Assembly (NCBI RefSeq): GCF_023824195.1
Contig: NZ_CP085442.1
Coordinates: 1,650,001-1,714,000, forward strand
Direction: 5' to 3'
Length of the DNA: 64,000 nucleotides
Source: Priestia megaterium
GTDB lineage: Bacteria > Bacillota > Bacilli > Bacillales > Bacillaceae_H
Part shown: positions 16,542-24,588 of the stretch, piece after piece
Layout: every line of letters starts with the position of its first letter
How positions within the stretch are numbered: the stretch's first letter is position 1
Notes under the pieces: generated by a model
Seen by the model: only the letters and a program-made list of their open reading frames with translations
What the model was told of the DNA's origin: nothing
The model's database searches: none
Program-made: the position numbers and the translations under genes

Positions 16542-16964
16542 CTATTTTATTGCTTTATAAACAACTGGTGAGGAAAGTTTAATCAATGTAGATGGCTGCC
16601 CAAAAGACATAGATTCATCAATAAATGTTTCAAGAGATTGAACGGAATTAGTTAAAACTTTTACTAAATAGTTGTATTGACCTGCCAAACGGTGACATTC
16701 GATAACTTCAGGGTGTTCTTTGCAATATTCTACAAATTGTCTGCATTTTGTATTGCTGTATAAAATAAAAGCAGTTACAGGTTTGTTGAAATTTTCAGGG
16801 TTAATTATTGCTCTATATCCATCTATTATATTTTTTTCTTCAAGTTTTTTTACTCTTTCATTAACAGCAGGGGTAGATAAACCAACCAGCTTTCCCAACT
16901 GTGTAACGGACAAACGAGCATTCTCTTGTAGATGTAGTAATATATTTTTATCAATTTCATCCAT
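16542..16964 (-). CDS. Lrp/AsnC family transcriptional regulator
   Basis: The N-terminal AsnC HTH is complete (DEIDKNILLHLQENARLSVT, QLGKLVGLSTPAVNERVKKLE). The C-terminal RAM/AsnC ligand-binding domain follows (VIECHRLAGQYNYLVKVLT). Its 140-aa length is normal. Such proteins usually sense amino acids. It has no adjacent amino-acid gene; the neighbour on the other side is a DUF1272 gene, divergent by 144 bp. Its target is unknown. Confidence 0.9.
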   Translation of the reverse strand: MDEIDKNILLHLQENARLSVTQLGKLVGLSTPAVNERVKKLEEKNIIDGYRAIINPENFNKPVTAFILYSNTKCRQFVEYCKEHPEVIECHRLAGQYNYLVKVLTNSVQSLETFIDESMSFGQPSTLIKLSSPVVYKAIK

Positions 16965-17108
16965 AAAACATACCCCGCTTTAAATTATAAATTAAAATAA
17001 TAAATTTTCCGTCAATATTAAAGTTATTAATTAGTAATACAATAAGAAAGATATGTAAAAATAGAAATTTATAGAATACAATTTAATTATATCAAAAGGA
17101 GGGATTTA

Positions 17109-17315
17109 ATGGCTTTAGAAATGAGAAATACATGCGAAAAGTGCAATAAGAAACTCCATAATAGCTCTGTTGCTTATATCTGTACACATGAATGTACATT
17201 TTGTGATAAATGTAGTGAAAACGCGATGTATATTTGTCCTAACTGTGGAGGAGAACTAGTTAAAAGACCAAGGGGTAAAGAAAATTCGTTAAGTTGCTCA
17301 CTGAGCTTATCATAA
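17109..17315 (+). CDS. DUF1272 zinc-ribbon-like protein, 68 aa
   Basis: It starts MALEMRNTCEKCNKKL and carries seven clustered cysteines in CEKC, C-THEC-TFCDKC and CPNCGGELVKRP, the signature of DUF1272. These cysteines likely bind two zinc ions. The SD is AAAGGAGGG. Its function is not established. It is divergent from the Lrp-type regulator. Confidence 0.9.
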   Translation: MALEMRNTCEKCNKKLHNSSVAYICTHECTFCDKCSENAMYICPNCGGELVKRPRGKENSLSCSLSLS

Positions 17316-17321
17316 ATTTAG

Positions 17322-17528
17322 ACACAACACTGTATAGATAGTGCAGTCAAAACAGCTACGATCAATGGGGTGGGCATTCAACAGCAAACCGTAACGGGTT
17401 TAAGTACGGAACAAATTATAAAACATCATAGTGAAAGTCTACATGGTCATTACAATGTTGGACACTTTTCAATTGTCAGAAATGCAGAAGAAGAATTGTT
17501 TCGTCCCACACATTGTTCTTATAGGTAA
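17322..17528 (+). pseudogene. Unrecognised start-less reading frame
   Basis: The frame is open between stops at 17319 and 17526 and reads, in part, ATINGVGIQQQTVTGLSTEQ, IIKHHSESLHGHYNVGHFSI and EEELFRPTHCSYR. Its composition is protein-like but there is no usable ATG/GTG/TTG with an SD. It is probably the 3' remnant of a gene; I cannot name it. Confidence 0.25.
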
Positions 17529-17623
17529 CTATTGCACGAAGACAAAGATTTTTAGAGTACTGAAAATCGAATTCAGTAATCGATTGATTTATAGATAAAA
17601 CAAAAGGTAATAGTACATAACTA

Positions 17624-17671
17624 AAATAAAGCCCTAAAAGTGTTTAATCGACGCTTCTTAAGGCTTTATTT
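17624..17671 (-). terminator. Terminator-like hairpin downstream of dinB-family gene
   Basis: AAATAAAGCC (17624-17633) pairs exactly with GGCTTTATTT (17662-17671). It lies 30 bp beyond the minus-strand stop at 17703. The loop is 28 nt. Confidence 0.65.
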
Positions 17672-17702
17672 CTGCCAATCATTGTGTCTCAATCGTTCTT
17701 TA

Positions 17703-18200
17703 TTAAGCAGGAAAGCCTCCTGTTGGCGGTGGCCATGCTCCATTTAACCTTCTCATAATGACAATTTCACCTAGATGATAGCTGTTGTGAGAAGCAACGT
17801 TACGCAGTAATCCCCCTGGGGTTTCACTTGGCCAAGCATCCAGAGGTTCTTCGATTGCTAATGTATCAGCTAAGTGACAAGCTTCGTCAATTCCATCACA
17901 AAAATGCTCGATCGTCTTTTTCCATTCTTGCTCATCAGATGGAGCTGGATGTTCGGGCCAGCTTTCACTCACACTTTTCGGTTTTTCGGGTTTTTCTCCT
18001 TTAGCAAGGGCAAGTAAAAAGTCTTGCCAATAGCTCATATGCTTTACTAATTGATAAATAGAATAAGGTAATTCCTTTTGTTTATGTGAAGCAAGTTCCA
18101 TATTAATATCGGTTATTGCGTTAATCGTTGGAAGATGACCTCTTTCACCTCGCAGTGATTTGATAAGTGCATCACGAAATGCTGTATTCGTTTTTGTCAT
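17703..18200 (-). CDS. DinB family protein, 165 aa
   Basis: This is a four-helix-bundle DinB/YfiT-type protein. The three metal-ligand histidines of the family are visible: His54 (LVKHMSYW) and His138 and His142 (ASHNSYHLGEI). The family includes thiol (often bacillithiol) transferases, and many members are stress-related; the actual reaction is unknown. It is cytoplasmic and transcribed alone. Confidence 0.85.
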   Translation of the reverse strand: MTKTNTAFRDALIKSLRGERGHLPTINAITDINMELASHKQKELPYSIYQLVKHMSYWQDFLLALAKGEKPEKPKSVSESWPEHPAPSDEQEWKKTIEHFCDGIDEACHLADTLAIEEPLDAWPSETPGGLLRNVASHNSYHLGEIVIMRRLNGAWPPPTGGFPA

Positions 18201-18433
18201 GTTTTTTCAGGCCTTTCTTTTTCAAAGTACTAAGCTTGTAACAGTCTAACACAAATCAGTTTAATATATGTACTTCCGCGATTATAGAAATACAAAATTC
18301 CAAACAATAGGTGAAATGTGCTTGGGCGCATACAAATTTACAAATAGACGATTTTTCGTTTATAAGCCACCTTTGTATCATGAAATGTGGTTTAATATAA
18401 ATTATATAGAAATAAGTAGAAAAAGGTATCTTT

Positions 18434-19228
18434 ATGGAAAGTGAAAAAGACTATGTAATTTTGAGAAAGACGATAACCACCCTTTCTACAAGTTTTATTG
18501 TAGCTTACCTCTTGGCAATAACAGGTCCGGTTCTACAACTAATTGAGGGAGAAGAAATTTTAGATAATACCAGAATTGGCATGGCAGGATGGCTGCTCGT
18601 GTACCTTTTTTATGTAGGTGCAATCATTGCAGTATACGGAAATTTTGTCTCAGTTATACTAGACACCATTCGGAAGAAATGGTTTTCAAAAATGAGATGG
18701 CTATTTGTCTTCTTCCACGGCATGTTGGGCTTGGTTAACGGTATATTTTTTCAGGATATACACTTAGCTTATTATGGGATGGTAGCTGCCATGTTATATG
18801 CATGTATAGATTGGTGGGTAGAAAGAAGAATTGACAGGGAAAAAAGTACAAAAGTATTACTAATTATACCTCTTATTCTTTTACTGCTCAGTTGGAGTAT
18901 ATTAGAAGCGATATCACCTAATCTTCCGTCATTTACCAAAGAAGATGCCATAGAGTTTGCGACAAGTGGTGAAGGAACAGATATTGATTTATTTCCTGAT
19001 AAAGCCGGAACATGGAAAGGAACTTTTGAAGGGTATCAAATCGAAAGAAAAACTCGTGCTAAAAAATTAAATAAAGAGTTTTATCTAGTGACGTTTGAAG
19101 AAAAGTGGACTAAAGGTAAACAAAAAGGACGCTATGTAATGTCTTATAAAGTAGATCGCAGCAGTGTCTCAGGGTATGGCGGAAGTGGCACAATACCTCC
19201 TTATTATGAGAAGGTATTAGAACAATAA
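18434..19228 (+). CDS. Membrane protein with C-terminal extracytoplasmic domain, 264 aa
   Basis: Five hydrophobic helices are visible: about 14-36, 50-75, 88-104, 109-124 and 139-157. A soluble tail of about 100 residues follows (DAIEFATSGEGTDIDL, YQIERKTRAKKLNKEFY, FEEKWTKG, MSYKVDRSS), predicted to be a beta-rich domain. I do not recognise the family. The next gene starts 41 bp later on the same strand, so co-transcription is likely. Confidence 0.7.
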   Translation: MESEKDYVILRKTITTLSTSFIVAYLLAITGPVLQLIEGEEILDNTRIGMAGWLLVYLFYVGAIIAVYGNFVSVILDTIRKKWFSKMRWLFVFFHGMLGLVNGIFFQDIHLAYYGMVAAMLYACIDWWVERRIDREKSTKVLLIIPLILLLLSWSILEAISPNLPSFTKEDAIEFATSGEGTDIDLFPDKAGTWKGTFEGYQIERKTRAKKLNKEFYLVTFEEKWTKGKQKGRYVMSYKVDRSSVSGYGGSGTIPPYYEKVLEQ

Positions 19229-19269
19229 AATAGTAAAAATTAAGTTTATGAATAAAGGAGCTTTGATCT

Positions 19270-19782
19270 ATGTCTAAAATTTCTCTAGCAGAGGCTGTGA
19301 AATTGAAAAGTGTATTATCAAAACGAATACATGAATTAGAAGAAGAGATGGACCGAGTTGCATTTGTAGAGATTGAAAAAGGGGAGAAGATTCCTCCTCA
19401 AGCTCGATCACTATCTCATGTTGAACAGGATTTAGAGGATATTCGAAAGGATTTGCGACTGCTTGATAAATTAATGTATGAGGCCAATATTCAAAATAAT
19501 ATTACTTATAATGAACACAAACTAACAATTGTAGAAGCAATTGAATATGCCACTCAATTACGTGCCAAAGCAAGAAAATACAAGGAGTTTGGTTCATCAT
19601 CTAAAGAAGAATATCCTTACTATGGAGAAGGGGTATCCATTATTAAAGTGGCTACATTTGATCCTGAAGAATATCGTCTAAGAGGTCTAGAGGTTGAAAA
19701 GAAAGCAAATAGATTATCGAATTTAATTAACGCTAAAAACTATCAAATAGAGTTAGAGTTTGATGGAGATAAATATTTTTAA
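19270..19782 (+). CDS. DIP1984-like coiled-coil protein, 170 aa
   Basis: The opening LAEAVKLKSVLSKRIHELEE is close to the 'LaeAl.lRa.Lq.Ri.qL' start of DIP1984/septicolysin-like proteins. The rest alternates long helices with a central strand-turn (NNITYNEHKLTIVEAIEYAT), and ends in a helix-strand pair. It is soluble and of usual length. The function of this family is unclear. The AAGGAG SD and 41-bp spacing suggest an operon with the membrane protein upstream. Confidence 0.65.
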   Translation: MSKISLAEAVKLKSVLSKRIHELEEEMDRVAFVEIEKGEKIPPQARSLSHVEQDLEDIRKDLRLLDKLMYEANIQNNITYNEHKLTIVEAIEYATQLRAKARKYKEFGSSSKEEYPYYGEGVSIIKVATFDPEEYRLRGLEVEKKANRLSNLINAKNYQIELEFDGDKYF

Positions 19783-19783
19783 T

Positions 19784-19811
19784 CCTTGAAGAGGTGAGAC
19801 TCCCTTCAAGG
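19784..19811 (+). other. Hairpin without T tract after the DIP1984-like gene
   Basis: CCTTGAAG and CTTCAAGG pair perfectly around 12 nt directly after the stop codon. The lack of Ts argues for mRNA 3'-end protection rather than termination. Confidence 0.4.
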
Positions 19812-19974
19812 CATAGAAGGAGAATGTTTAGTGTACTCAAAGTACTATTGTGATGGCAAGTGATAAAACCAATAATCCAATGACCCATTACACTGTTACT
19901 ATTTACCAATAACCAACTATAGCAATGGACGGTCGATGACCAATACCTCCTTGTTTTTAACTCCTTCTATGGTG

Positions 19975-20008
19975 CCCTTACTTATAAGTTAAGTAAGGGT
20001 CTTATTTA
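19975..20008. terminator. Terminator between convergent genes
   Basis: CCCTTACTTA (19975-19984) pairs with TAAGTAAGGG (19990-19999), followed by TCTTATTT. It lies between the plus-strand pair and the minus-strand SMR genes. Confidence 0.7.
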
Positions 20009-20019
20009 TCTTATTTTTA

Positions 20020-20331
20020 TTAGAAAGCTTTAAGTATAATAACACCTGTAATAATAAGAGTAACCGAGATAATCTTTCTTTTGTTTTTTGATTCCTTAAA
20101 TATATAAATACCTAACAGCGTTGTACTAACAATCGTCAGCCCTGCCCATATAGCAAAAACGATTCCCATTTCAAAATAGTGTGTCGTTAGAGAAATAAAA
20201 TAAATACAAGCAATGAAGAGTAGAAATGCGCCTATAGTGGGAACAGTTTTTCTAAAGCCTTTAGATAGTTTTACACACATTTGCCCTGCAATGCCTAAAA
20301 TTAAACCAATCGTTAAAAATAAGTATCCCAT
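20020..20331 (-). CDS. SMR-type transporter subunit lacking the TM1 glutamate
   Basis: This is a four-TM small multidrug resistance protein of 103 aa, the second of a pair. Alignment by eye of TM1 (LGIAGQMCVKLSKGF) with the family pattern (EVxGTxxxKxSxGF) puts Gly where the essential proton-binding Glu normally is. The conserved Trp is kept in GIVFAIWAGLT. It overlaps the upstream gene by the TAATG junction, so the pair should be made together as a hetero-dimer. Without its own Glu it probably depends on the partner. Confidence 0.85.
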   Translation of the reverse strand: MGYLFLTIGLILGIAGQMCVKLSKGFRKTVPTIGAFLLFIACIYFISLTTHYFEMGIVFAIWAGLTIVSTTLLGIYIFKESKNKRKIISVTLIITGVIILKAF

Positions 20332-20669
20332 TACGCTGTCCTTCTTTCTTTAGAGCTCCCTTTAATGTTAAGAGAAACTGCACCGATTATAATAAGAGAA
20401 ACTCCTAAAATTTTAGGTAAAGAAATAGTTTCATCAAAAAAGATAATACCTGTGACAACAACAAGTACGGTTGCTCCTCCTGCATACAAAGCACTTGCTA
20501 CTCCTACTTCACCTTTGGCGTTAAGTAGCATATAAGCAGCAATTGAAGAACAATAAAATAGTATGGCGAAAACAGTAGGAACAAAGTTTGTGAATCCATT
20601 TGTAAGATTAAGAAAAAATACTGCGATTACCTCCAAGATGATGGCAAGAAACAATAGTAAATAAAACAA
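20331..20669 (-). CDS. SMR-type transporter subunit
   Basis: This is the first gene of the paired SMR exporter, 112 aa with four TM helices. TM1 keeps the catalytic Glu (LEVIAVFFLNLTNGF), but the conserved Trp of TM3 is Tyr here (VASALYAGG). TTG 20669 has AGGAGG at 8 nt. The pair likely exports a cationic compound or a guanidinium/polyamine-like substrate. It is divergent from a LysR gene that probably controls it. Confidence 0.87.
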   Translation of the reverse strand: MFYLLLFLAIILEVIAVFFLNLTNGFTNFVPTVFAILFYCSSIAAYMLLNAKGEVGVASALYAGGATVLVVVTGIIFFDETISLPKILGVSLIIIGAVSLNIKGSSKERRTA

Positions 20670-20716
20670 TCAGATTTCCTCCTTTCAGTCACCTCATTTT
20701 AAGAACTTTACGCAAT

Positions 20717-20788
20717 TGCTACTAAATAGTTGCAGTAGCACTCGGATGTCATTATTTTATCTAGAGGTTGATATCTTGTAAAATAATG
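20717..20788. promoter_or_regulatory. Two inverted repeats in the SMR/lysR divergent promoter region
   Basis: TGCTACT/AGTAGCA (20717-20723, 20734-20740) and a 10-bp pair CATTATTTTA/TAAAATAATG (20750-20759, 20779-20788) lie between the divergent starts. LysR regulators bind such dyads upstream of the target promoter. Which one is the operator cannot be told from sequence. Confidence 0.5.
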
Positions 20789-20853
20789 ATAAATGATTGT
20801 ACATATCACTATTATTAATACCTAAATGAATGTAAGGGGAAAGGAGGATGTTT

Positions 20854-21741
20854 ATGGAAGTAGAAGATATACGTATATTTATGGCTGTAGCAGAATACGG
20901 CAGTGTAAGCCTTGCCGCTGATAAGCTAGGTTATGTCCAACCAAATGTAACAGCACGTATTCGGTCTCTTGAACGAAAAATTGGACACCCATTGTTTCAT
21001 CGTCACAGACGCGGAATGACATTAAATGTAGAAGGTCGAAAACTTTTAACGTATGGAGAACAAATGATGAGGCTAATGGATGAAATACAGAAAGCATTTC
21101 AAGATGAGCGTAACCTTGTTGGATCATTATGTATTGGATTAGTTGAAACGGTAGTAGGGTTTCCTGAAATCATTTCTTCCTATCATAATAAGTACAAAAA
21201 TGTAGATATTTCTCTAGTATCAGGAGTAAGTACACAATTAATAGAGAAAGTTCTTAAGTTTCAGTTAGACGGGGCATTTGTAGCAGAACCAGTAAATGTG
21301 TTAACGCTTGATCAAATTCCGGCTTTTGATGAAGAAATTGTACTTGTATGCAGTACAAACGAAAAAGGTAAGAAGCAGATTCAGTCTGCCAAAGAGTTAC
21401 TACACTTACCATTCATTTTATTTAATGAAGGCTGCCAATATAGAGAAAAACTACAGCAGTGGTTAAAAGACGAACAAATAGTATCACCAAAAATTATGGA
21501 ATTTGCTACACTTGAAACGATTATGGGGACAGTAGTTTCTGGTCTTGGTGTGACACTTATAGCCCGGTCATTAGCGGAGAGATATGAGAGGGAAGGATTA
21601 GTACAACTCTTTTCAATACCTGAGCCTTACAGAAACCTCAGGATTGTGTATGTTCGTCGCTCCGACTCCTATCTAGGAGTAACTGAGCGTGAATTTATAA
21701 AGACAATCAGCGAAGTAAGAGAAGGGAAAAATCAGAAATAA
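20854..21741 (+). CDS. LysR family transcriptional regulator
   Basis: The N-terminal LysR HTH reads EDIRIFMAVAEYGSVSLAAD, then NVTARIRSLERKIGHPLFHR. The C-terminal substrate-binding domain is complete. ATG 20854 is used because AAAGGAGG stands 5-6 nt upstream; the ATG at 20848 is adjacent to the SD. It is divergent from the paired SMR genes, which are the probable targets. Confidence 0.9.
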   Translation: MEVEDIRIFMAVAEYGSVSLAADKLGYVQPNVTARIRSLERKIGHPLFHRHRRGMTLNVEGRKLLTYGEQMMRLMDEIQKAFQDERNLVGSLCIGLVETVVGFPEIISSYHNKYKNVDISLVSGVSTQLIEKVLKFQLDGAFVAEPVNVLTLDQIPAFDEEIVLVCSTNEKGKKQIQSAKELLHLPFILFNEGCQYREKLQQWLKDEQIVSPKIMEFATLETIMGTVVSGLGVTLIARSLAERYEREGLVQLFSIPEPYRNLRIVYVRRSDSYLGVTEREFIKTISEVREGKNQK

Positions 21742-21791
21742 ACAGACTGTTTTTCATAAAGAGCTTTTTTATTTAGCCTATGTTTAATATG

Positions 21792-21825
21792 AATGCACCA
21801 AGTGTTAAAATGCACCAAGTGTTAA
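21792..21825. repeat. Perfect tandem duplication, 2 x 17 bp
   Basis: AATGCACCAAGTGTTAA occurs twice in direct succession (21792-21808 and 21809-21825), immediately before a terminator. It looks like a recent slippage duplication. Confidence 0.8.
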
Positions 21826-21835
21826 CTAGAAAGGT

Positions 21836-21862
21836 AAAAGTGAGCTTTTTAGCTCACTTTTT
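21836..21862 (+). terminator. Rho-independent terminator after lysR
   Basis: AAAAGTGAGCT pairs with AGCTCACTTTTT across a short T-rich loop. Confidence 0.85.
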
Positions 21863-21982
21863 ATATGGCATAAATCAAAAATACTTTTAAAGGAGAAAGC
21901 ACAGCTGAAGCATCAAGCTGCACTTATTTACTGTTGCTGAAATCGTTTCCTAGCGTTGGTCTAGAAAACAGTAGAGTAGACA

Positions 21983-22183
21983 TTATTTACATGTATAAGA
22001 ATAAGCATTGGTAATTGGATTATGTATTTTAAGTATGACTTCTCCGCCTTGGTCGTAACATTGTGAACTAAAGCTTTGTATTTCTTTGCTATTAAAATAA
22101 GCAGAGCAATTTACTAAAACAGAGATTACGAATAATAAGGTTAGAAGAACAATACATAGTTCTTTAATTTTTCCTTGAATCAT
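21983..22183 (-). CDS. Small exported or membrane-anchored protein, 66 aa
   Basis: A hydrophobic N-terminus (LCIVLLTLLFVISVLVNCSA) is followed by a short extracytoplasmic part with cysteines (SSQCYDQGGEVIL and YTCK) that could form a disulfide. The annotated ATG 22183 is 15-16 nt from AAAGGAG. An in-frame ATT lies 8 nt from that SD, so the actual start may be ATT, adding three residues (M-K-S). No family is recognised. Confidence 0.5.
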   Translation of the reverse strand: MIQGKIKELCIVLLTLLFVISVLVNCSAYFNSKEIQSFSSQCYDQGGEVILKIHNPITNAYSYTCK

Positions 22184-22293
22184 TGATTTAATTTTGAATT
22201 CTCCTTTCTAATCAATAAGATCATAGTAGCCTTTTATTTCTACAGGTTTCACTATCTAAACTTTAACAGCAAGGTATTAGCGAACGGTCATTA

Positions 22294-22337
22294 AAAAAGT
22301 AATGCAGCAAATCTATGGTGTGGTGCATTACCTTTTT
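22294..22337 (-). terminator. Terminator overlapping a stop codon
   Basis: GTAATGCA (22299-22306) pairs with TGCATTAC (22324-22331). On the minus strand a T run follows. The stop codon of the 61-aa minus-strand gene lies inside the stem. Confidence 0.65.
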
Positions 22338-22513
22338 GTACTTTCATTCTTTCCATATCTGTTCCAAATAATATTTAGTACAATCAAAACTAAAAATACG
22401 GATAAAGTGTAATACCCTGGCCAACTTTTATCTCCCCAAGTCAGATTGAAGACTGTACTGGATAATATTAGTATAGTTAGAACCCAAAAATAATTTCTTT
22501 TTAACTGTCTCAT
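22328..22513 (-). CDS. Small two-TM membrane protein, 61 aa
   Basis: ATG 22513 has AAGGAG at 7 nt, so the longer frame to 22570 is rejected. Two hydrophobic segments are visible, YFWVLTILILSSTVFNLTW and YYTLSVFLVLIVLNIIW, with basic ends on the cytoplasmic side. No family is recognised. Confidence 0.6.
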   Translation of the reverse strand: MRQLKRNYFWVLTILILSSTVFNLTWGDKSWPGYYTLSVFLVLIVLNIIWNRYGKNESTKR

Positions 22514-22748
22514 TAATAACTCCTTCAAAGTAGTACTCAACATTACTTCCTTATTTATCCATAATAACATACTTTAATTAGCTATCTATTTGTAAACTAG
22601 AAATGCTTTGTATAACTCTTATAACATTTGTCTTCTAAAAATCATACACTTTTACAGACGTATTTGGTAGACTAATAGGAAATAAATGGAAAAAGCTCAT
22701 CGAAAATAATTTTGTATGCGAAATTATTTAAAGAAAGGAGATTTCTTA

Positions 22749-22967
22749 TTGTCTAAATATATAGGTATTTTCTTCGTATACCTTTTTATAGGGATTATAC
22801 TATATTTCGTGTCAGGTTCTTTTTTAATGACTGGTGATAATGCAGCAGAGGAGGCCATTAATACCTTTGGATTCATCATCATTGTATTTCTTTCGTTTTT
22901 AATTGCACAAATGTATTACTTAATACATTCTATTTGTTTACTTAGCTACTTACCAAGAAAGCTTTAA
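22749..22967 (+). CDS. Small two-TM membrane protein, 72 aa
   Basis: TTG 22749 has AAAGGAG at 8 nt; the ATG at 22716 has none. The protein contains TM segments IGIFFVYLFIGIILYFV and FGFIIIVFLSFLIAQMYYL. It is followed after 22 bp by a soluble 172-aa gene on the same strand with its own AAGGAG, so the two form an operon. Function unknown. Confidence 0.6.
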   Translation: MSKYIGIFFVYLFIGIILYFVSGSFLMTGDNAAEEAINTFGFIIIVFLSFLIAQMYYLIHSICLLSYLPRKL

Positions 22968-22989
22968 CTGCAAATAAAAGGAGAAAAGC

Positions 22990-23508
22990 ATGAGAGAAGC
23001 AACTACATCAAAATTAGACAACTTAGTGGGCTTGAATTTAAGATACGCGGGGAGAGCCTCAAATTTGTTTTGGCTAGGATTTGGAGAAATAATTTTAGTA
23101 ACCAGAAGGGAGAAAACGGAAGAAGCAGCTGAATACGCTTTACATATTCAATGTTCTTGGCGTATTGCCAAAGGTAATAAAATTTTAGTAGGCTCACGGG
23201 ATTGCTATTCTCCAAGAACAGGATTGGATAATGAAAATGAGCACTTTGAATGGGATGTCCAAGGAAATAATCGATTCGATGAACGAATTGAATCGATTAT
23301 AAACGATATAAACGAATACACGATTGTAGAAAGAGTTGACTCGGACGAAGTAGGAGGGCTAAAGATCTTTTTATCTCAAGGCTATTTATTAGAGGTGTTT
23401 CCGGATACGTCAGAAGACGATGAATATAGTGAGTTCTGGAGACTTTTCAACCGAAAGGAAGACAGCCCTCACTTTGTTGTCACAGGAAACGGTATTAAAA
23501 ACGAGTAG
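22990..23508 (+). CDS. Conserved hypothetical soluble protein, 172 aa
   Basis: This soluble beta-rich protein contains LVGLNLRYAGRASNLFWLGF, HIQCSWRI, ILVGSRDCYSPRT and LSQGYLLEVFPDTS. The layout resembles uncharacterised Bacillus proteins found near polymorphic toxin immunity genes, but I see no toxin here and do not assign that role. It forms an operon with the small membrane protein upstream and ends at a terminator. Confidence 0.65.
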   Translation: MREATTSKLDNLVGLNLRYAGRASNLFWLGFGEIILVTRREKTEEAAEYALHIQCSWRIAKGNKILVGSRDCYSPRTGLDNENEHFEWDVQGNNRFDERIESIINDINEYTIVERVDSDEVGGLKIFLSQGYLLEVFPDTSEDDEYSEFWRLFNRKEDSPHFVVTGNGIKNE

Positions 23509-23527
23509 TCTTATAATTAAAGAAAAG

Positions 23528-23572
23528 AAAAAAGCACAAACCCGTTGGAAACAAACGTTTTTGTGCTTTTTT
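23528..23572 (+). terminator. Rho-independent terminator
   Basis: AAAAAGCACAAA pairs with TTTGTGCTTTTTT across a 21-nt loop; Ts follow. Confidence 0.8.
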
Positions 23573-23589
23573 GTTATTTTATAATTGAG

Positions 23590-23736
23590 TTACATATAAT
23601 CATAAGCGGAATCATCAAAATAGAGCCAGTGATAATATTCAACCTGCGGATCTGTCATCTTCGAAACTTCTTCTTCATTGAATTTTTGATACTCAACTAA
23701 TTTCTGCACTTTAGAATTTCTTTCCACTTGGCTCAT
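23590..23736 (-). CDS. BH0509-like small protein, 48 aa
   Basis: ATG 23736 is preceded by AAGGAGG at 7 nt. The product (MSQVERNSKVQKLVEYQKFN, then EEEVSKMTDPQVEYYHWLYF and a short acidic tail) has the 'v.kLveyq.f.eeevskmtd.ev.y.Y' arrangement of BH0509-family small proteins. It is soluble and of unknown function. Confidence 0.6.
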   Translation of the reverse strand: MSQVERNSKVQKLVEYQKFNEEEVSKMTDPQVEYYHWLYFDDSAYDYM

Positions 23737-23887
23737 TTTAAATCCTCCTTATAGTTTGAGAAGTAACAATGTATTTGAATTTAGAAAGCGTTTTCTTTTG
23801 TTCTTGTTTTTATTATATATCTCAATATGAGATTAAAACAATATCAATTATAGATGGTTTTTCAAAAAACAATATAGAAATGGTATT

Positions 23888-23995
23888 ATGGCGTCGGATT
23901 GGGACAACAAGGCTTCTGCAATCGAAATTAAATAATAGGTGATTGCCAACGGCCAGGCTAAAGATTTTTTGTTAGTATCGTTGCTTAATTCCTAA
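23888..23995 (+). pseudogene. Possible decayed small gene with two in-frame stops
   Basis: One frame reads MASDWDNKASAIEIK, then TAA TAG, then VIANGQAKDFLLVSLLNS and a stop. The protein-like composition on both sides of the double stop suggests a broken gene, but no homologue is recognised and no SD is clear. Confidence 0.2.
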
Positions 23996-24032
23996 AAAAA
24001 CCATTATGATAACTAGCTCTATAAAATAGAAA

Positions 24033-24070
24033 TAAAGCTAGCTGTGTTAAGCTAGCTTTATATTTTTTAT
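24033..24070. terminator. Bidirectional terminator
   Basis: AAAGCTAGC (24033-24041) pairs with GCTAGCTTT (24051-24059), with T-rich runs on both strands. It serves the minus-strand 63-aa gene. Confidence 0.75.
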
Positions 24071-24094
24071 GCTGTTTTCCAGAGCTGTAAATTT

Positions 24095-24286
24095 TCAACT
24101 GTCGTTCACTTTGTTATAAAAACTCTTTAACATTTTCATCATGTTACGCCCTGAAGTTCTTGACATTTGATCATTATCTTCATCATCACGCGTACTCAGG
24201 TACCAGCTTCCCCTGTTATCTTCATTTAATCTATATACCTTATTGGTTCTACTATCTGTATAAAAGTTTCCATCCTTCAGTCTCAA
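24095..24286 (-). CDS. Small hypothetical protein, 63 aa
   Basis: TTG 24286 follows a GGGGGG SD at about 6 nt. The product, starting with RLKDGNFYTDSRTNKVYRL, is hydrophilic, with a strand-turn-strand N-terminal half and a helical C-terminal half (GRNMMKMLKSFYNKV). No family is recognised. Confidence 0.5.
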   Translation of the reverse strand: MRLKDGNFYTDSRTNKVYRLNEDNRGSWYLSTRDDEDNDQMSRTSGRNMMKMLKSFYNKVNDS

Positions 24287-24588
24287 ACAATCCCCCCTCT
24301 ACCAAGTATCTATCCTGTATTATGCCCAAGATATCAATTTTATGAAAAATTTCATATACACAAAAACAGCAGGTTTCTTAATACGCTTATTATTTTGTAC
24401 GTAATCTACAGAGGTCCAAAAATGATGATAGTCCATTGAATTTATGTACTGATAGTAAACTTTAAATTAGGGCTTATTTTGATACATATCTTTCCATTTT
24501 AAAATTTTATCTATTTTTCTGTATTTGCTATCTTCGGTTCTGTGTGTTACGCTTAGGTTAATTATTTTTGTTCGGTGTAGGATTGAGA

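Noticed and set aside
20900..21150. ORFs antisense to LysR and other clear genes across the window
   Set aside because: They are complementary-frame shadows of well-supported coding sequences.
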